From positions 79,100,757 to 79,164,756 of the forward strand of contig CM077165.1 of assembly GCA_039583875.1 (NCBI GenBank): a stretch of DNA of 64,000 nt, in the 5' to 3' direction. Source of the DNA: Platanthera guangdongensis (lineage: Eukaryota > Streptophyta > Magnoliopsida > Asparagales > Orchidaceae). Shown piece by piece: positions 1 to 11,069 of the stretch. The notes under the pieces were generated by a model, which did not search any database, was not told the DNA's origin, and saw nothing but the letters and a program-made list of their open reading frames with translations. A program made the translations under genes and the position numbers. The first letter of the stretch is position 1; every line of letters begins with the position of its first letter.

Positions 1-2877
1 AGCCTTATACTCCGCCTCCGTGGTTGAAACCGACACCGAGTCCTGCTTCTTGCTACACCACGAGATGCTAGCTGAACCGCAAGTGAACACATAACCTGAA
101 GTGGACCTTCGATCATCTGAATCACCTCCATAGTCAGCATCCGTGTACCCGAGCAACGCAAACTCCGAGTCCCTTCTATAGAGGAGTCCCATGTCAGAAG
201 AAGCCTTGACATACTTCAGAATTCCCTTTGCCGCCACTAGATGAGATTGCCTTGGTTCAGCCATATACCGACTTACTCGGCCAACAGCATAAGCAATGTC
301 TGGTCTTGTAATCGTCAGGTAAATCAAGCTCCCAACAAGAGCCCTGAACACCAAGGGATCATGAAGAACCCTTCCCTCATCTCGTCGAAGCTTTAGCCCA
401 GGTTCCAGTGGAGTAGAGCACTTCTTCCCTTCGCCCATGCCGAACCGCTTCACAATGCGATCATCATACCCTTTCTGGCTAATGACAACCCCGCACTCTT
501 TCCTCTCCACTTCCAGACCGAGAAAGTGATGCAACTCTCCCAAGTCTTTCATCTCGAAGCGTATAGCAAGCTCAGCCCTGAGCCTTGCTACTTCCCCCTC
601 CGAATTACTTGTGATGATCATGTCATCCACATACAGCAGGACCGAGACTCGTAGCTCTCCCTTATTCTTGACGAACAAGCTTGAATCCGAGTCAGAAGCA
701 AGGTATCCACAGAATTGCAATTACTCTGCAATCTTCCCATACCACGCCCTAGGAGCCTGCTTCAACCCATAGAGAGCCTTCCTGAGTTTGCAGACATAGT
801 CCGGATGCTTTTCAGAGACAAAACCAAGCGGCTGATCCATGAAGATGTCCTTGTCAATCTCTCCGTAAAGAAAGGCATTCTTCACATCGAGTTGCCACAA
901 CATCCATCCCTTGCTAGCAACTAAGGCGATCACCACTCTTACTGAAGTCATCTTCGCAACTGGACTGAATGTCTCCTCATAGTCTTCTCCATACTGCTGT
1001 GAGAATCCTCTAGCGACCAGGCGAGCTTTGAACCTATCAATGCTCCCATCAGCCTTCTTCTTCAACTTATACACCCACTTGCAAGTAACCGGAGTAATGC
1101 CATCAACCTTGGGCACAAGATCCCAGGTTTCATTCTTCTTCAGAGCATCGATCTCTTCCTTCGTGGCACCTTCCCACTCCTTCACTCCAGTGGACTAGTT
1201 GAAGTTTGCAGGCTCTCGCTCATCCAGAGGACCTGCAAAGAAGCAGGAAACAAAGCTCACTGCATTCCCATCACAGTACCGAGCCAGTGGCTTAACCACC
1301 CTCTTCGATCTCCGAAGACACGGCTCCTTGCTCACTGCTTCCGTTGCTTCTTCGGGCTCCACTCCTACCTAGGGCAAGCATTGAGCAGTGCTCCCCCTGC
1401 TTCCTGAGCCAGAAGGCTCAGCCTCGGAGTTCGAAGCAACAGGAGCTGCTGGTGAAACAGCAAGCTCCTCTTCCAAGCCTTCAGCAGCCACCACCGGTGC
1501 TTTATCAACCTTGCTACTTCCGGTTAGCTCCACCGAGCCACCTCCATATGACGTCAGCTCGTCAAAGACAACGTCTCTTGACACCACGAACTTCTTCGTC
1601 ACATGGTCCATGCATTTCCATCCCTTCTTCCGCTCATCGTAGCCAACAAAGATAAGTTTCCTTGCCTTCGCATCCAGCTTTGTCCGTGAAGCATCCGGGA
1701 CATGCACGTAGCAAGTTGAACCGAACACCCTAAGGTGTCCAACACTCGGCTTCTCCTTCAGCAACAGCTCAACAGGAGTCTTCATGTTGATAGGGCTGAG
1801 TGGCATCCGGTTGATAACATAAGCAGCACAAGACATCCCCTCCGCCCAAAAGGACCTTGGGATATCTTTTGCATGAAGCCAGCATTTGCAGGTCTCCGTC
1901 AGATGACGGATCTTCCGCTCTGCTACCCCATTTTGTTATGGAGTGTGAGCACAAGTAAGCTCCCGTTGGATCCCGTGCTTCCTGCAGAAGTTAGAAAACT
2001 CGGAGGAAACAAATTCACCGCCGTTATCAGTTCTAAGCTTCTTAATCCGCAAGCCAAGCCGGCCTTCTACCAACTCCTTAAACTCCACAAACAAACGGAA
2101 GGCTTCCGACTTCTCCTTTAAGAAGTACACCCAAGTATACCTTGAGTAGTCATCAACCAAGACAAGCATGTATCTGCTTCCACCAAGGCTGGCAGTAACC
2201 GTCGGTCCCATCAGGTCGCCATGAATACACTCCAATGGTTTCTTGCTCCTTGTTTGTGATTTATCAAACGGAAGGCGATGTGCCTTACCGTATTGACAGC
2301 CCGCACAAACATGCCCATCACCAAAGGAGGACAACTTCGGCAACCCCCTCACCAAACTTCTACTCGCCATCGCCTTCAGCTTGTCCATGCCAACATGCCC
2401 CAGCGTCTCATACCAAATAGCAGCGCTATCATTGGCCCTCATCCTATCAACATAAGAATTGGTGGCAAGATCAAACAAGTTCTTCACCCGCCTCCCTACA
2501 TGATCAACATCAGCCTTCACCGCTGAAACGTTGCGAAGGAAACTCACGTCTGTTGGCCCAAATATGACGTGATAACCAGCGTCCACCGCATTGGTCACCG
2601 AGAAGAGGTTTTTCTTCATGCCCGGCACGTGATACACACTCCTTAACGTGAGTGGCCCCTGATCACTACCCAAAGACACGACCCCCTCTTTCTCTACTGC
2701 ATAAACAGTATTATCAGCAGTGATAATAGCTTCATTACCTGAGTAAGCCTGCATGGAGGTGAACTTTGATTTGTCTCAGGTGAGGTGATGACCACACCCG
2801 GAGTCCACGATCCACTCGTTGTTGAAGTCCTCAGCAGATAAGGCCCGGACACAAGTGCCCGTCATGAAAGCTCCGCC
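1..2877 (-). pseudogene. pol: Copia-1 pol (PR-INT-RT-RH), broken, runs off left edge
   Basis: Copia-order polyprotein. The protease DSG lies at 2797..2805. A pre-integrase HHCC region follows, then integrase with the acidic residues in HGDLMGP, RTDNGGEF and NGVAERK, reverse transcriptase with QLDVKNAFLYG and, lower down, LLYVDD, and an RNase H that ends at the window edge inside STTEAEYKA. In-frame stops sit at 2776, 1936, 1369, 1195 and 721, but I found no frameshift, so the reading frame can be followed throughout. The CAA-to-TAA change at 1936 falls right beside the catalytic Glu motif of integrase. Usual pol length is 1000 to 1300 residues; about 960 codons are visible. Confidence 0.85.
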
Positions 2878-3756
2878 TCATTCTACTTTTTCATTTCTTG
2901 AGCAAGCTTCCTCCTTTCCCGCAGCATGCCCAGGCTGCAGTTTGACCTTGTTGTCCCGCTTGAAGTGCCCTCGCTGATGACACCGGTAGCACTTCAAGTT
3001 CTTCTTCCAGTCCTTAGGAGCATTGCTCCTCTCCGGCGGATATGAAGTTGAAGTCTCCTTCTCACCAACGACCTGCACCTTCTTCTTCTTCTTCCCTTCC
3101 CATCCTTTCTTCTTGCCTGAGAAGAGAGCTTTGCTGCCTTCCTGATTCAGGTTCACTCCAGCCATCTGCCTTGCCAAGCTCTCCTGCGATGCAAGCAGAT
3201 TCTCCAGCTCCAGCAAAGACGGCTGAGTAGCCCACTCTTGAACAGATGTCACAAAGGCCACATACTCCTTTCGTAAGCCGCGGATAATGTGTCTTTTCAT
3301 CTTCGCCTCAGAGATAGGCTCATCAGGATCCAATGCCGACAGCTTAACACACAAGCTCTTCATCTTTAAGAAGTACTTGGAGATGGAAAGGTCTCCCTGA
3401 GTTGCCCTGGCCAACTCATTCTCCAAGAACTGAAGCCGCGCCACATTCTTCCTATTGAACAACTCATCAATGGTTGTCCAAATATCAGCAGTCGACTCAC
3501 ATCCAACGATGTGATCAAACAGTTCCGGAGACACGACTCTCTTCAGAATGAACTCCGCCTTAGCATTTGTTCTTCTCTAGATCTTAACTTGGTCAGCAGT
3601 ATCGAAAGCAGCAGTGACTTCCTGCCTGTCGTCACCACCGACGACTTCCCACAGCTCCTCGCCAAGAAGATAACTCTTCATGCACGACTTCCACTTTTTA
3701 AAGTTAGTCGGCGTTAAGAGTTCAATGCCCACACCTCTTGCAAAACTCCCTTCCAT
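2878..3756 (-). pseudogene. gag: Copia-1 gag, broken
   Basis: Gag capsid/nucleocapsid protein that would package the element's RNA. I chose the ATG at 3756; the frame is open further upstream but has no better start. A UBN2-like copia capsid region is followed by a Lys-rich stretch and one zinc knuckle that starts CYRCHQRGHFKRD. The last cysteine of that CCHC box is replaced by Asn, so zinc binding is probably lost. An in-frame TAG at 3577..3579, probably from a Trp codon, cuts the N-terminal part from the rest. The frame ends at a stop at 2878 just before the protease region, so gag and pol share a frame. Confidence 0.8.
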
Positions 3757-3867
3757 TGCAACACCTGTTGGCAACCTTTCAGCAGCTCTGAGCAACAACA
3801 CAGGTTGATCACCACTCAATCACTGGGTAACAACGCTGGTTGACTTCCGCTCACGCAACTGAACCTC

Positions 3868-3879
3868 GCTCTGATACCA
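3868..3879 (-). other. Primer-binding site, initiator Met-tRNA (Copia-1)
   Basis: TGGTATCAGAGC on the minus strand, directly abutting the LTR end at 3880. This is the standard initiator-Met-tRNA primer site of plant copia elements. Confidence 0.9.
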
Positions 3880-4295
3880 TGTTAAATTTTCTCAACGTGG
3901 TCAGCAAGATAGCCCAAACGCCAAATTAATATCTTCGGAACTACCCAGTTCTCACGTTGAACCAGCGGAAAACCAAGGAACAAAGGTTAATCCTAACAAA
4001 CAATGGAAGCACAAGCAGGTCTTTTATTCATTCACTTCTTTACAACACGAGGCATACATAGCGAGACATGATTTCGCTAGTATAACAGCTGTAAACAGAA
4101 AGCACCAAAAAATAAGCCGGGCGGACAGCACCGGAGTCCGCCGAGATCGCGAGGTCGCCGAGGTCGCCGAGTCCGCTGAGATCGCCCGCACTTAGCTGCA
4201 GTCCGCCGAATAGCCACGGAGTCCGCCGAAGCCGCAAGGCCGCGCGGACACATCGTTATTCGTCTACTGCTGAAGTTGAACTGAGGAACACCCCA

Positions 4296-4303
4296 TATTT
4301 ATA
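4296..4303 (-). promoter_or_regulatory. TATA box of the Copia-1 LTR
   Basis: TATAAATA on the minus strand, about 920 bp into the LTR and downstream of the AGTCCGC/GCGGACT cluster. This position fits a U3 promoter. The transcription start itself cannot be seen. Confidence 0.55.
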
Positions 4304-4379
4304 TACGAGGTGAGGAGTGTGGTCACCGCCCTAGAGATAGAGACACCACCCCAGCCCGCGCGATAGCAAAACACCGTCA

Positions 4380-5180
4380 GCAGAGTCCGCAAGGACTTAG
4401 ACGGATACCAAGGAAAAACCGCCAGGAGCAAGGCAAACATTGGCGAACCCTCTCTAGTCCGCCCAAGCTATGCAGACAAGGCATCAGCCCGCAAAGATTC
4501 CTACCACTGCAGGACAGCAACCCCCTTCAATGGCTGTCCGCACCAACCCGAGGCAGTCCTCAAGACTCACACCTCAATCCGCCACAAGTCCATGACCAAA
4601 GGCAGATAACAACAGTCCGCCCGGTCACAGCGGACTTGGCGGATATGGCGGACACCATGATCTTGGCACAGAGTGTGACCAAGTCCAAAATCCATCAAAG
4701 GCCAATGCGAGCATGGCGGACGCAAACACCCGTCCGCCAAACACCAAAGCACAGACCGCCAGCAGTCAGCAGGCTCCTCGCACTCCTGCCCCATTGTAGC
4801 AGCCATCTCCCGGACTCTAAAATCAGTCCGCCAATTGATCTCCACAGCAAAGCACCTGTTGTGCCACCAGAGCTCGATAAGGCCTCAGCCAAGCTCTAAG
4901 CTCAGTCCGCAACAGCTCACACCGCAGACACATCAGCCAGCAAGCTTCCCGCGGACACGAGCCAAACCGCCTATCAGCACAAGCTTGCACCACGGCCACT
5001 GAGCAAAGCACCAGTCCGCAAGCCTCTCTATCTGCAGATACCATGCCGCATAGTCCGCGGACTCCATGCAAACAACCCGCTCAGAAGACAGCCGGCTTTC
5101 CACTAGACCTTCCACCAGGCCGCACATCACAGTCCACCCAGTCCGCCTAGTCCGCCAAAGCTGTCCGCCCAAGCCGCCCG
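4380..5180. repeat. AGTCCGC/GCGGACT motif cluster in Copia-1 U3
   Basis: A 7-bp motif recurs in both orientations through most of the U3 region, for example near 4388, 4615, 4700, 4910, 5053 and 5150. Spacing is irregular. The cluster lies upstream of the TATA box in the transcribed direction. A similar motif fills the LTRs of the unrelated NA element. Confidence 0.7.
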
Positions 5181-5220
5181 GCCTGTCCCGTCAACCACTT
5201 CCACTTCACAAATTTGAACA

Positions 5221-7188
5221 CATTTGATATACCTTAAACCCTTGATATGTTGCATAGGCAAGGAACATCCTGATTGCTTCCAGTCTTGCTACTGGAGCAA
5301 AGGTTTGATCAAAATCAATACCTTCTTCCTGTCTATATCCCTTTGCAACAAGTCTAGCTTTATTCTTTATGATGATTCCATTCTCATCCAACTTGTTCCT
5401 AAAGATCCACTTAGTTACAATAATGTTGTGGTCCTTGGGTTTATGAACTAGCTCCCAGAACTTGCATCTTTTGAATTGATTCAGCTCCTCTTGCATGGCC
5501 TCAATCCAATGAAGGTCTAGGATTGCTTCTTCAAACTTCTTTGGTTCCACTTGGGATAGGAAGCTGGAGTAAAGAACTGTACTTAGATTCCTGCTCCTTG
5601 TTTGCACTCCTTGTTTGGGATCTCCAATTATTTGATTGGTTGGATGATCCTTTAAGTGTCTATTTGCTGTAGGCATCCTATCTTCAGGTTGTACACCTTC
5701 AGTCTCTTCATTTAGCTGCACCTTTTGGTCTTCTTCAGCATCAGGAGTATCTTGTACTCCCCCTGGACAGCAGCCACTATCTTCCACTTGCTGACTTGCA
5801 GAAGAACCTTTTGTTAAGGTAAGCTTGTCCATTCTCTCAGTTACACCTGTGGAGCTGCAAACACTTCTTGGCAATTCATTGTTAATGAGCCTTGCTTCAT
5901 CAAAAACTACATGTACAGACTCTTCTACAACTTGAGTAATCAAGTTGTAGACCCTATAATCCTTACTATTATTGCTGTACCCAACAAAGATCCCCTTTTG
6001 GGATTTGGCAGCAAACTTGGTTAGATAAGACTTACCATTGTTAAGTATATAACACTTGCAACCAAAGATCCTGAAATAGGATAAATTTAGTTTTCTGCCC
6101 TTCACAATCTCATAGGGGGTCTTCTTGTGGCTCTTGGTGATAGTAGCCCTATTGATCACATGACAAGCAGTATTTACTACCTCAGCCCAGAAATATTCTG
6201 GGAGAGAAGTGTCACTTAATAGGGTTCTACCAGGCTCTATCAAGGTTCTATTCTTCCTTTCAGCAATATCATTTTGCTGAGGTGTTCTAGGTGAAGAAAA
6301 TTCCTGAAAAATCCCAAATTCTTCACACAGTTTTGTCATATTTTCAGACTGAAATTCAGTGCAATGGTCACTTCTGATTTTGACCACTGTACTGTCCAAT
6401 TAATTCTGAATTTGTTTAACAAAACTATATAAGATACTTGGGGTTTCAGATTTTTGTCTAAGGAAGAACACCCAGGAATACCTTGAATAGTCATCTACAA
6501 CCACAAATGTGTAGACCTTCCTACCTAGGCTGTGAACTGGCATAAGACCCAAAAGATCCATATGCAAGAGGTATAGACACCTCACAGAATCCTTGTTTTT
6601 AAGGCTATGAAAGGTGGATTTGGTCTGCTTGCCTTTTTGACAAGCTGAGCATATCCCATCCTTTATACACTTAACTTGAGGACCATTCCTCACTAACTCT
6701 TTGCTAAAGAGTTGGTCAATTGTCTTATAGTTAAGATGAGCCAGCCTCTTGTGCCATTTAACACAATGTGAGACTTTCTCATCAGCTACAAGACAAATAG
6801 GAGAAACATTGTTCTCACATACAAAGTCAAGACAATAGACATTTCTCTTCCTATATCCTGTCAGAATGATCTTTTGATCACTTGGCCTTTTGATATGACA
6901 ACCATTCTTGACAAATGAGATGTCATATCCTAAATCACTCAGCTGACTTATGCTAATGAGGTTATGTTTCAAACCCTTTGCATAAGCCACTTGAGTAATT
7001 GTAATTTGGTTACTATAAATGTTACCAAAGCCTTTGATGATTCCTTTTTCTGAACCACCATAGGTAACTTTAGGGTCATCCTTGATAGGTGTATAGTCCT
7101 TTAGCAACCCCCTAGTTCCAGTCATGTGCCCGGAACATCCACTGTCCAAGTACCATATAGGGGCATGGCCACTTGGACTCACCTGCAA
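5221..7188 (-). pseudogene. pol: S1 pol, truncated by Copia-1
   Basis: Sirevirus pol aligning closely by eye with S2 pol. Protease has [13 protein letters not shown] near its start. The pre-integrase HHCC region ([10 protein letters not shown] ... CSACQKGKQ) follows, then integrase with [18 protein letters not shown] and the ERKNRTLIE motif. An in-frame TAA at 6400..6402 replaces a Glu codon of the S2 copy, between the first and second catalytic acids. Reverse transcriptase starts normally but stops after KVYQM at 5221, where the Copia-1 LTR begins. The RT active site and RNase H are therefore missing here. It is in the same frame as gag, separated by one TAA. Confidence 0.87.
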
Positions 7189-7194
7189 AACAGA

Positions 7195-9232
7195 TTACTT
7201 AACCTGAGAACCCAAATAACTCTTGGGTCCTTGGTGCAGGTTAGTCTGACTTTTAACAAAACTACCTATAGCTCTTCTAGCAGGCAGTTTGCTACTCTTC
7301 TTGACACTTGAATTGTGCCAACAATCTATGGAAAAGTGGTCTATCTTGCCACAACACCAGCACTCAAACCTGTTGTACCTTTGTTTAGGTACAACCCTGG
7401 CTGAATTATCTACTACAGGCTTCTTGTTTAGTGCTGGGGATTTGCCCTTAGATTTGGACCTAGCTGTCCAGGCAGGTTTTGTAAACCTCAATCCAGTCTT
7501 ACCCTTTTGAGTTACAAACTCATCTATCAAGGGTAAAGTAGATTTAGGTTTAGAAAAACTTGCTACAATCTCTCTCCTTCTGAAGTCTAACCTCCAGATT
7601 TCTAATTTGATCATTCTTAAATGTAATAGTACCCATCTGAATAACAGTAATGTTCTTCAGCCTAGCTATTTCATTCAGTTTCTGATCTAACAACATGTTT
7701 GAATCAGCAGCAGCCACTTTAAGACTAGCAATCTCCTTTGCCTGAGTTTTGGCCAAGGTTTTGCTTTTCTTCAAGGCCTGCAACAAGTCCTTATATTCAT
7801 CAATTAACTGATGAATATCTCCTTCAGATTCAGACCCACCCACATCACTTGATGCAGATGTATCTGATTCTGACTCAGTACTAAAAATTGAACTAGAGGA
7901 ACAACTTTGTATCTTACTTGGTGCAGACTGATCCTGGATCTTGTCTCCTTCAGATAAAGCCATCAGCCCCTTGCACTGATTGTCCTCATGCTCATAAATT
8001 TAGTTCATTAGCTGCATGAACTCATCTTCCTCCTCTTCAGCAAATAATCCAATGTAGGCTTCAGCTTCTAATTCTGTTTCTGAAGATGACTGATTTGTCA
8101 GACTTTTGTCTTTCTTAGCAACAAAGGACTTTTCATTTTTGCCCTTAAACTGAGTCTTCTTTTTGTCAGCTGACTCCTTCCTCTTTTTAGGACAGTCAGC
8201 CACTATATGTCCCTGTCTATTGCAGCAATAGCACACAATTTTTGAAGATGTAGCTTTGCTTGGCTTGGACCTGCTTCTGTCATTCCTTGATGACCTCCTT
8301 TTCTGATAGTAATCATCTTTTGGCTGAGAAGTGGTAGGCTTAGACCTCCACGACTTCTTCTTCAGAAACTTTTGAAAATGCCTAGTAAAAGCAGCAAAGT
8401 CTTCATCACTTTCACTGCTATCTGAATTCTTGCTTTCTGAATTATCTGTCACAGCCTCAGCTACTATTTGAGGTGGAGATGGAGACTTGCTTCTATACTT
8501 CTTAGTGACTTCAGTCTTGAAGGCCACAGATCTTTCCTTGTGTTCCACTCTAGTATTCTTCTCTTCCTCCTTTCTAACCATTAACTGCATTTCATAAGAT
8601 AACAATTTTCCAAATAAAGTTGGAGGAGGTATATCAGCTAGTTTGGCCACTTCCCTAATGACACAAATCTTGGTGTCCCAGTCCTTAGTCAGGGATCTTA
8701 AGAACTTGTCATTCAGCTCATAGTTGCTGAATTCTCTTCCATAGGACATCAACTCATTAACAATCCTATAGAACTTCTTGTAACATTCTGTAATGCTATT
8801 AGACTTTCCTTGTCTGAAGCTTTCGTATTCCTGATTTAACAAGGACTTCCTATCTTGTCTTACTTCCTCTAATCCCTCCATATAAACTATTAATGTGTCT
8901 CACATTTCTTTAGAGGTTTTACAATGAATTAAGTTCTGAAATGTTGCATCATCAATGACACTAACAATAATATTCTGGGCTCTCTTGTCCATAGTGGCCA
9001 GAATGATTTCATCTTTTGTCATTTCAGAGAAGTCCTTGGGAGTTTTCTGATTTGCATCCAGAATGGATATCTTCATTGGCACATATGAGCCTTCTTTAAC
9101 TGTAATGTATATCCTTAGGTCAGATGCTTTCATAAAGAGTCTAACCCTCTCTTTCCAAATGGCAAATATCTTTTTTCTACATATTGGCAATTTCATGGAC
9201 CCCAGCTCTTTGTGATTCTCACTAGAACCCAT
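7195..9232 (-). pseudogene. gag: S1 gag, broken
   Basis: Long Sirevirus gag, starting at the ATG at 9232 (MGSSENHKELGS), the same start as in S2 and S3. It has an N-terminal capsid region, then a Ser/Asp/Glu-rich linker and a first zinc knuckle, CYCCNRQGHIVADC. A coiled-coil-like stretch comes next, and a second knuckle, CWCCGKIDHFSIDC. Damage: TGA at 8900 where S2 has Trp, TAA at 8000 where S2 has Ser, and a one-base frameshift near 7570..7610. The span is not a multiple of three, as a single frameshift predicts. It ends with the TAA at 7195 that also separates gag from pol in S2. Confidence 0.85.
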
Positions 9233-9308
9233 TTTCTTGATTCTTGTTTGTTCTGAATCTGCCAACAGGATCTTAATCAGACTTTTATGTCCCTTTTTGA
9301 GTAACCTC

Positions 9309-9320
9309 CCTCTGATATCA
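9309..9320 (-). other. Decayed Met-tRNA primer-binding site (S1)
   Basis: The window strand reads CCTCTGATATCA, two mismatches from the complement of TGGTATCAGAGC. Two bases (CT) separate it from the LTR, the same spacing as in S2 and S3. Confidence 0.7.
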
Positions 9321-9594
9321 CTTGAAAGAAATAGTGTCTAACCACCTAGAGGGGGGGGGGGTGAATAAGTGAACTTTATCTTTTTAAATTTAAGGCAGAA
9401 ACACTGAACAATTAAACCTGTATTTGCAATTTTCTATAGTAATTCAGCACAGCTAGCTCAGCAATCACAGAAATAAACAAGCACAGAGTGCACACAGATT
9501 TTTATAGTGGTTCCCTAAGGTCTGGGTACATCCACTTTCCCCCTTCGCCTATCTAGTAGTGTACTAGATTCGGCCTAACTTCAGCACTTCTCCT

Positions 9595-9835
9595 CAGATC
9601 CTCAGATCTTACAGCTCAGAACCCCAAACAGGTTCCTACAACTCAGAGTGTCCCTACTCCTACAACTCAGGCACAAAGCCCTACCACTCATTCTTCAACA
9701 AGACCTACACTCAGGCTAAACAGCCCTACCTCAGCCTTCAACAAGGCCTACATTCAGAGAACACAGTCTCCTACACTCAGCCTTTATAAAATAGGCTTAC
9801 AGCTCAGATCTATACAAGATCCTATAGAAATTTTG
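9595..9835 (-). repeat. ACTCAG/CTGAG-rich leader repeats in the S1 LTR
   Basis: The window strand repeats short units such as CCTACACTCAG and CCTACAACTCAGG between the TATA box and the LTR end, within the transcribed leader. The same degenerate repeats occur in both S2 LTRs (about 20385..20585 and 31880..32075) and, inverted, in S3 (about 62320..62540). Confidence 0.65.
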
Positions 9836-10188
9836 ATTATACAAAGTAATTAACCACAACTCTGAAAGAGAGAGATGAGTTGACTGGCTTCTTAATGAGT
9901 TCTTGGAATAACTTGGCAGAGATCAACCTCCCTTGGCTTTCTTCAAAGCTTCTTGAATTAGAACTCAGAACGGTTGAATCTCCTGTGAAGATGATCTTCA
10001 ATCAACTTCTGTCTTGAGATTTAGATCTCAATCTGAATCTTACTTAGCAGGCTGGTTCAACAGCTGCTCTTCTTAGAAGGAGCTCTCTCTCCAACTTCTT
10101 AGATCTTCTGTCGAAGGTCTTCTTCTTTTGTGTTGTTAGATCTCTTGATTAATTGTGATCAATCCCTTTCTATTGAAGGAGAACGGTC

Positions 10189-10196
10189 TTTATATA
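10189..10196 (-). promoter_or_regulatory. TATA box of the S1 LTR
   Basis: TATATAAA on the minus strand, between the TGTCGACA array (upstream) and the repeat-rich leader. The same motif occupies the same place in S3. Confidence 0.65.
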
Positions 10197-10349
10197 GTCT
10201 TCCTTCAAGGTAACCGACGGATCCGGTTTCTAACAACCTTCTGGCAGCTCTGACAGTTGCAGTTGACCGGTTGAAATGGCAGCTGTCAAGTCATCCAGTC
10301 ACTTCTTGAAATTATTGTTACTGTTTGAAAGTGTCGAGACAGATAGTCA

Positions 10350-10925
10350 TTATGTGTCGACACAAATCGACTAAGTGTCGACACAAGTAGACTAAGTGTC
10401 GACACTAGCCTTGATGGTGTCGACACAACTCCTTTTGTTGTTGTAACAGCTTCTCGACACTGCTTCTTCAGAATGTGTCGACACTGATTCTGTGTGTCGA
10501 CACAAGCATTCTGTTGAATGTGTCGACACTGATTCTGTGTGTCGACACAAGTACTTCTTCTTTAACACTTAGTTGAATTCTGCTGTGTGTCGACACAACT
10601 TCTTTGTGTCGACACATGCCTTCTTATGTTGAAAACTTGCTGAGTGTCGACACATCTCCTTTGTGTTGACACAAGTACTTTAACTTTGTTGAAGCTTGCT
10701 GAGTGTCGACACAGCCTCCTAGTGTCGACACATTTGATGTCGACAAAGTTTCTCTGGGTGTCGACACTGCCTCTAAGTGTCGACACAGATTATGTTGACA
10801 ATTCTTCACAGTATGTCGACACTGCCTGTATGTGTCGACACTTTTCTTCTGGTGTCGACTCTGCCATTCCTCTTGTCGACACAATTACTCCAAGTGTCGA
10901 CACAGCTTCTCTGGGTGTCGACACA
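10350..10925. repeat. TGTCGACA palindrome array in S1 U3
   Basis: By hand count there are 21 exact copies of TGTCGACA, most of them extended to GTGTCGACAC, in about 575 bp. Decayed copies such as TGTTGACA are interspersed. Spacing is irregular, roughly 10 to 45 bp, so this is a motif cluster and not a simple tandem repeat. Confidence 0.9.
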
Positions 10926-11069
10926 AGGACTTAGAAACTTTTCTGCATTTCCTGCAATTACTTAACCTGCACATATAAACTTAAAGCACATCAAATACAC
11001 CTTAATGTATATCATTGAGTAGGGTGAGGCTTCTTCAAATCTGGTACACATTTTCCAATGTACCCAACA

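Larger units (their letters stand above)
1..5220 (-). mobile_element. Copia-1: Ty1/copia LTR retrotransposon, 3' part off the window
   Basis: Minus-strand Ty1/copia element. Reading leftwards it shows a 5' LTR, a Met-tRNA primer site, gag, protease, integrase, reverse transcriptase and RNase H, and then leaves the window inside RNase H. Its right end sits in the reverse transcriptase of Sirevirus S1: S1 coding similarity to its sister copy stops abruptly at 5221. The LTR termini are imperfect inverted repeats (TGTTAAATTT at one end, AAATTTGAACA at the other). The right target duplication is probably CATTT (5221..5225); its partner lies off the window. Several in-frame stops mean it cannot make a full polyprotein. 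Confidence 0.9.
3880..5220 (-). repeat. 5' LTR of Copia-1
   Basis: 1341-bp LTR bounded on the window strand by TG at 3880, immediately after the primer site, and CA at 5220. It is rich in AGTCCGC/GCGGACT motifs and has a TATA box at 4296..4303. The partner LTR is off the window, so the length rests on terminal inverted repeats and the S1 junction, not on LTR-LTR comparison. Confidence 0.85.
5221..11069 (-). mobile_element. S1: Sirevirus-type copia element, 5' half
   Basis: Minus-strand copia element of the same family as S2 and S3. From its 5' end it has the LTR (9323..11069), a decayed primer site, a long gag with two zinc knuckles, and pol up to the middle of reverse transcriptase, where Copia-1 is inserted. 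The remaining RT, RNase H, third ORF and 3' LTR should continue beyond the left edge of the window. It lies inside G1: the G1 RNase H reading frame resumes at 11070, and GAAAT at 11070..11074 is the likely target duplication. Confidence 0.88.
9323..11069 (-). repeat. 5' LTR of S1
   Basis: 1747-bp LTR from TGAAAGAAATAG at 9323 to ...GTACCCAACA at 11069, with the same termini as the S2 and S3 LTRs. On the minus strand the order is U3 with a TGTCGACA array, a TATA box at 10189..10196, a leader with many ACTCAG repeats, and an 11-base G tract (9351..9361 on the window strand) near the end. Confidence 0.9.

Noticed and set aside
4040..5172. Several open frames of 65 to 95 codons in the Copia-1 LTR
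   Set aside because: GC-rich motif repeats keep frames open by chance on both strands. None resembles a known protein.
10562..10934. Overlapping open frames on both strands rich in VDT, STL and CRH repeats
   Set aside because: They are by-products of reading the TGTCGACA array. No start context, no conservation beyond the motif, and the same pattern appears in every array copy.
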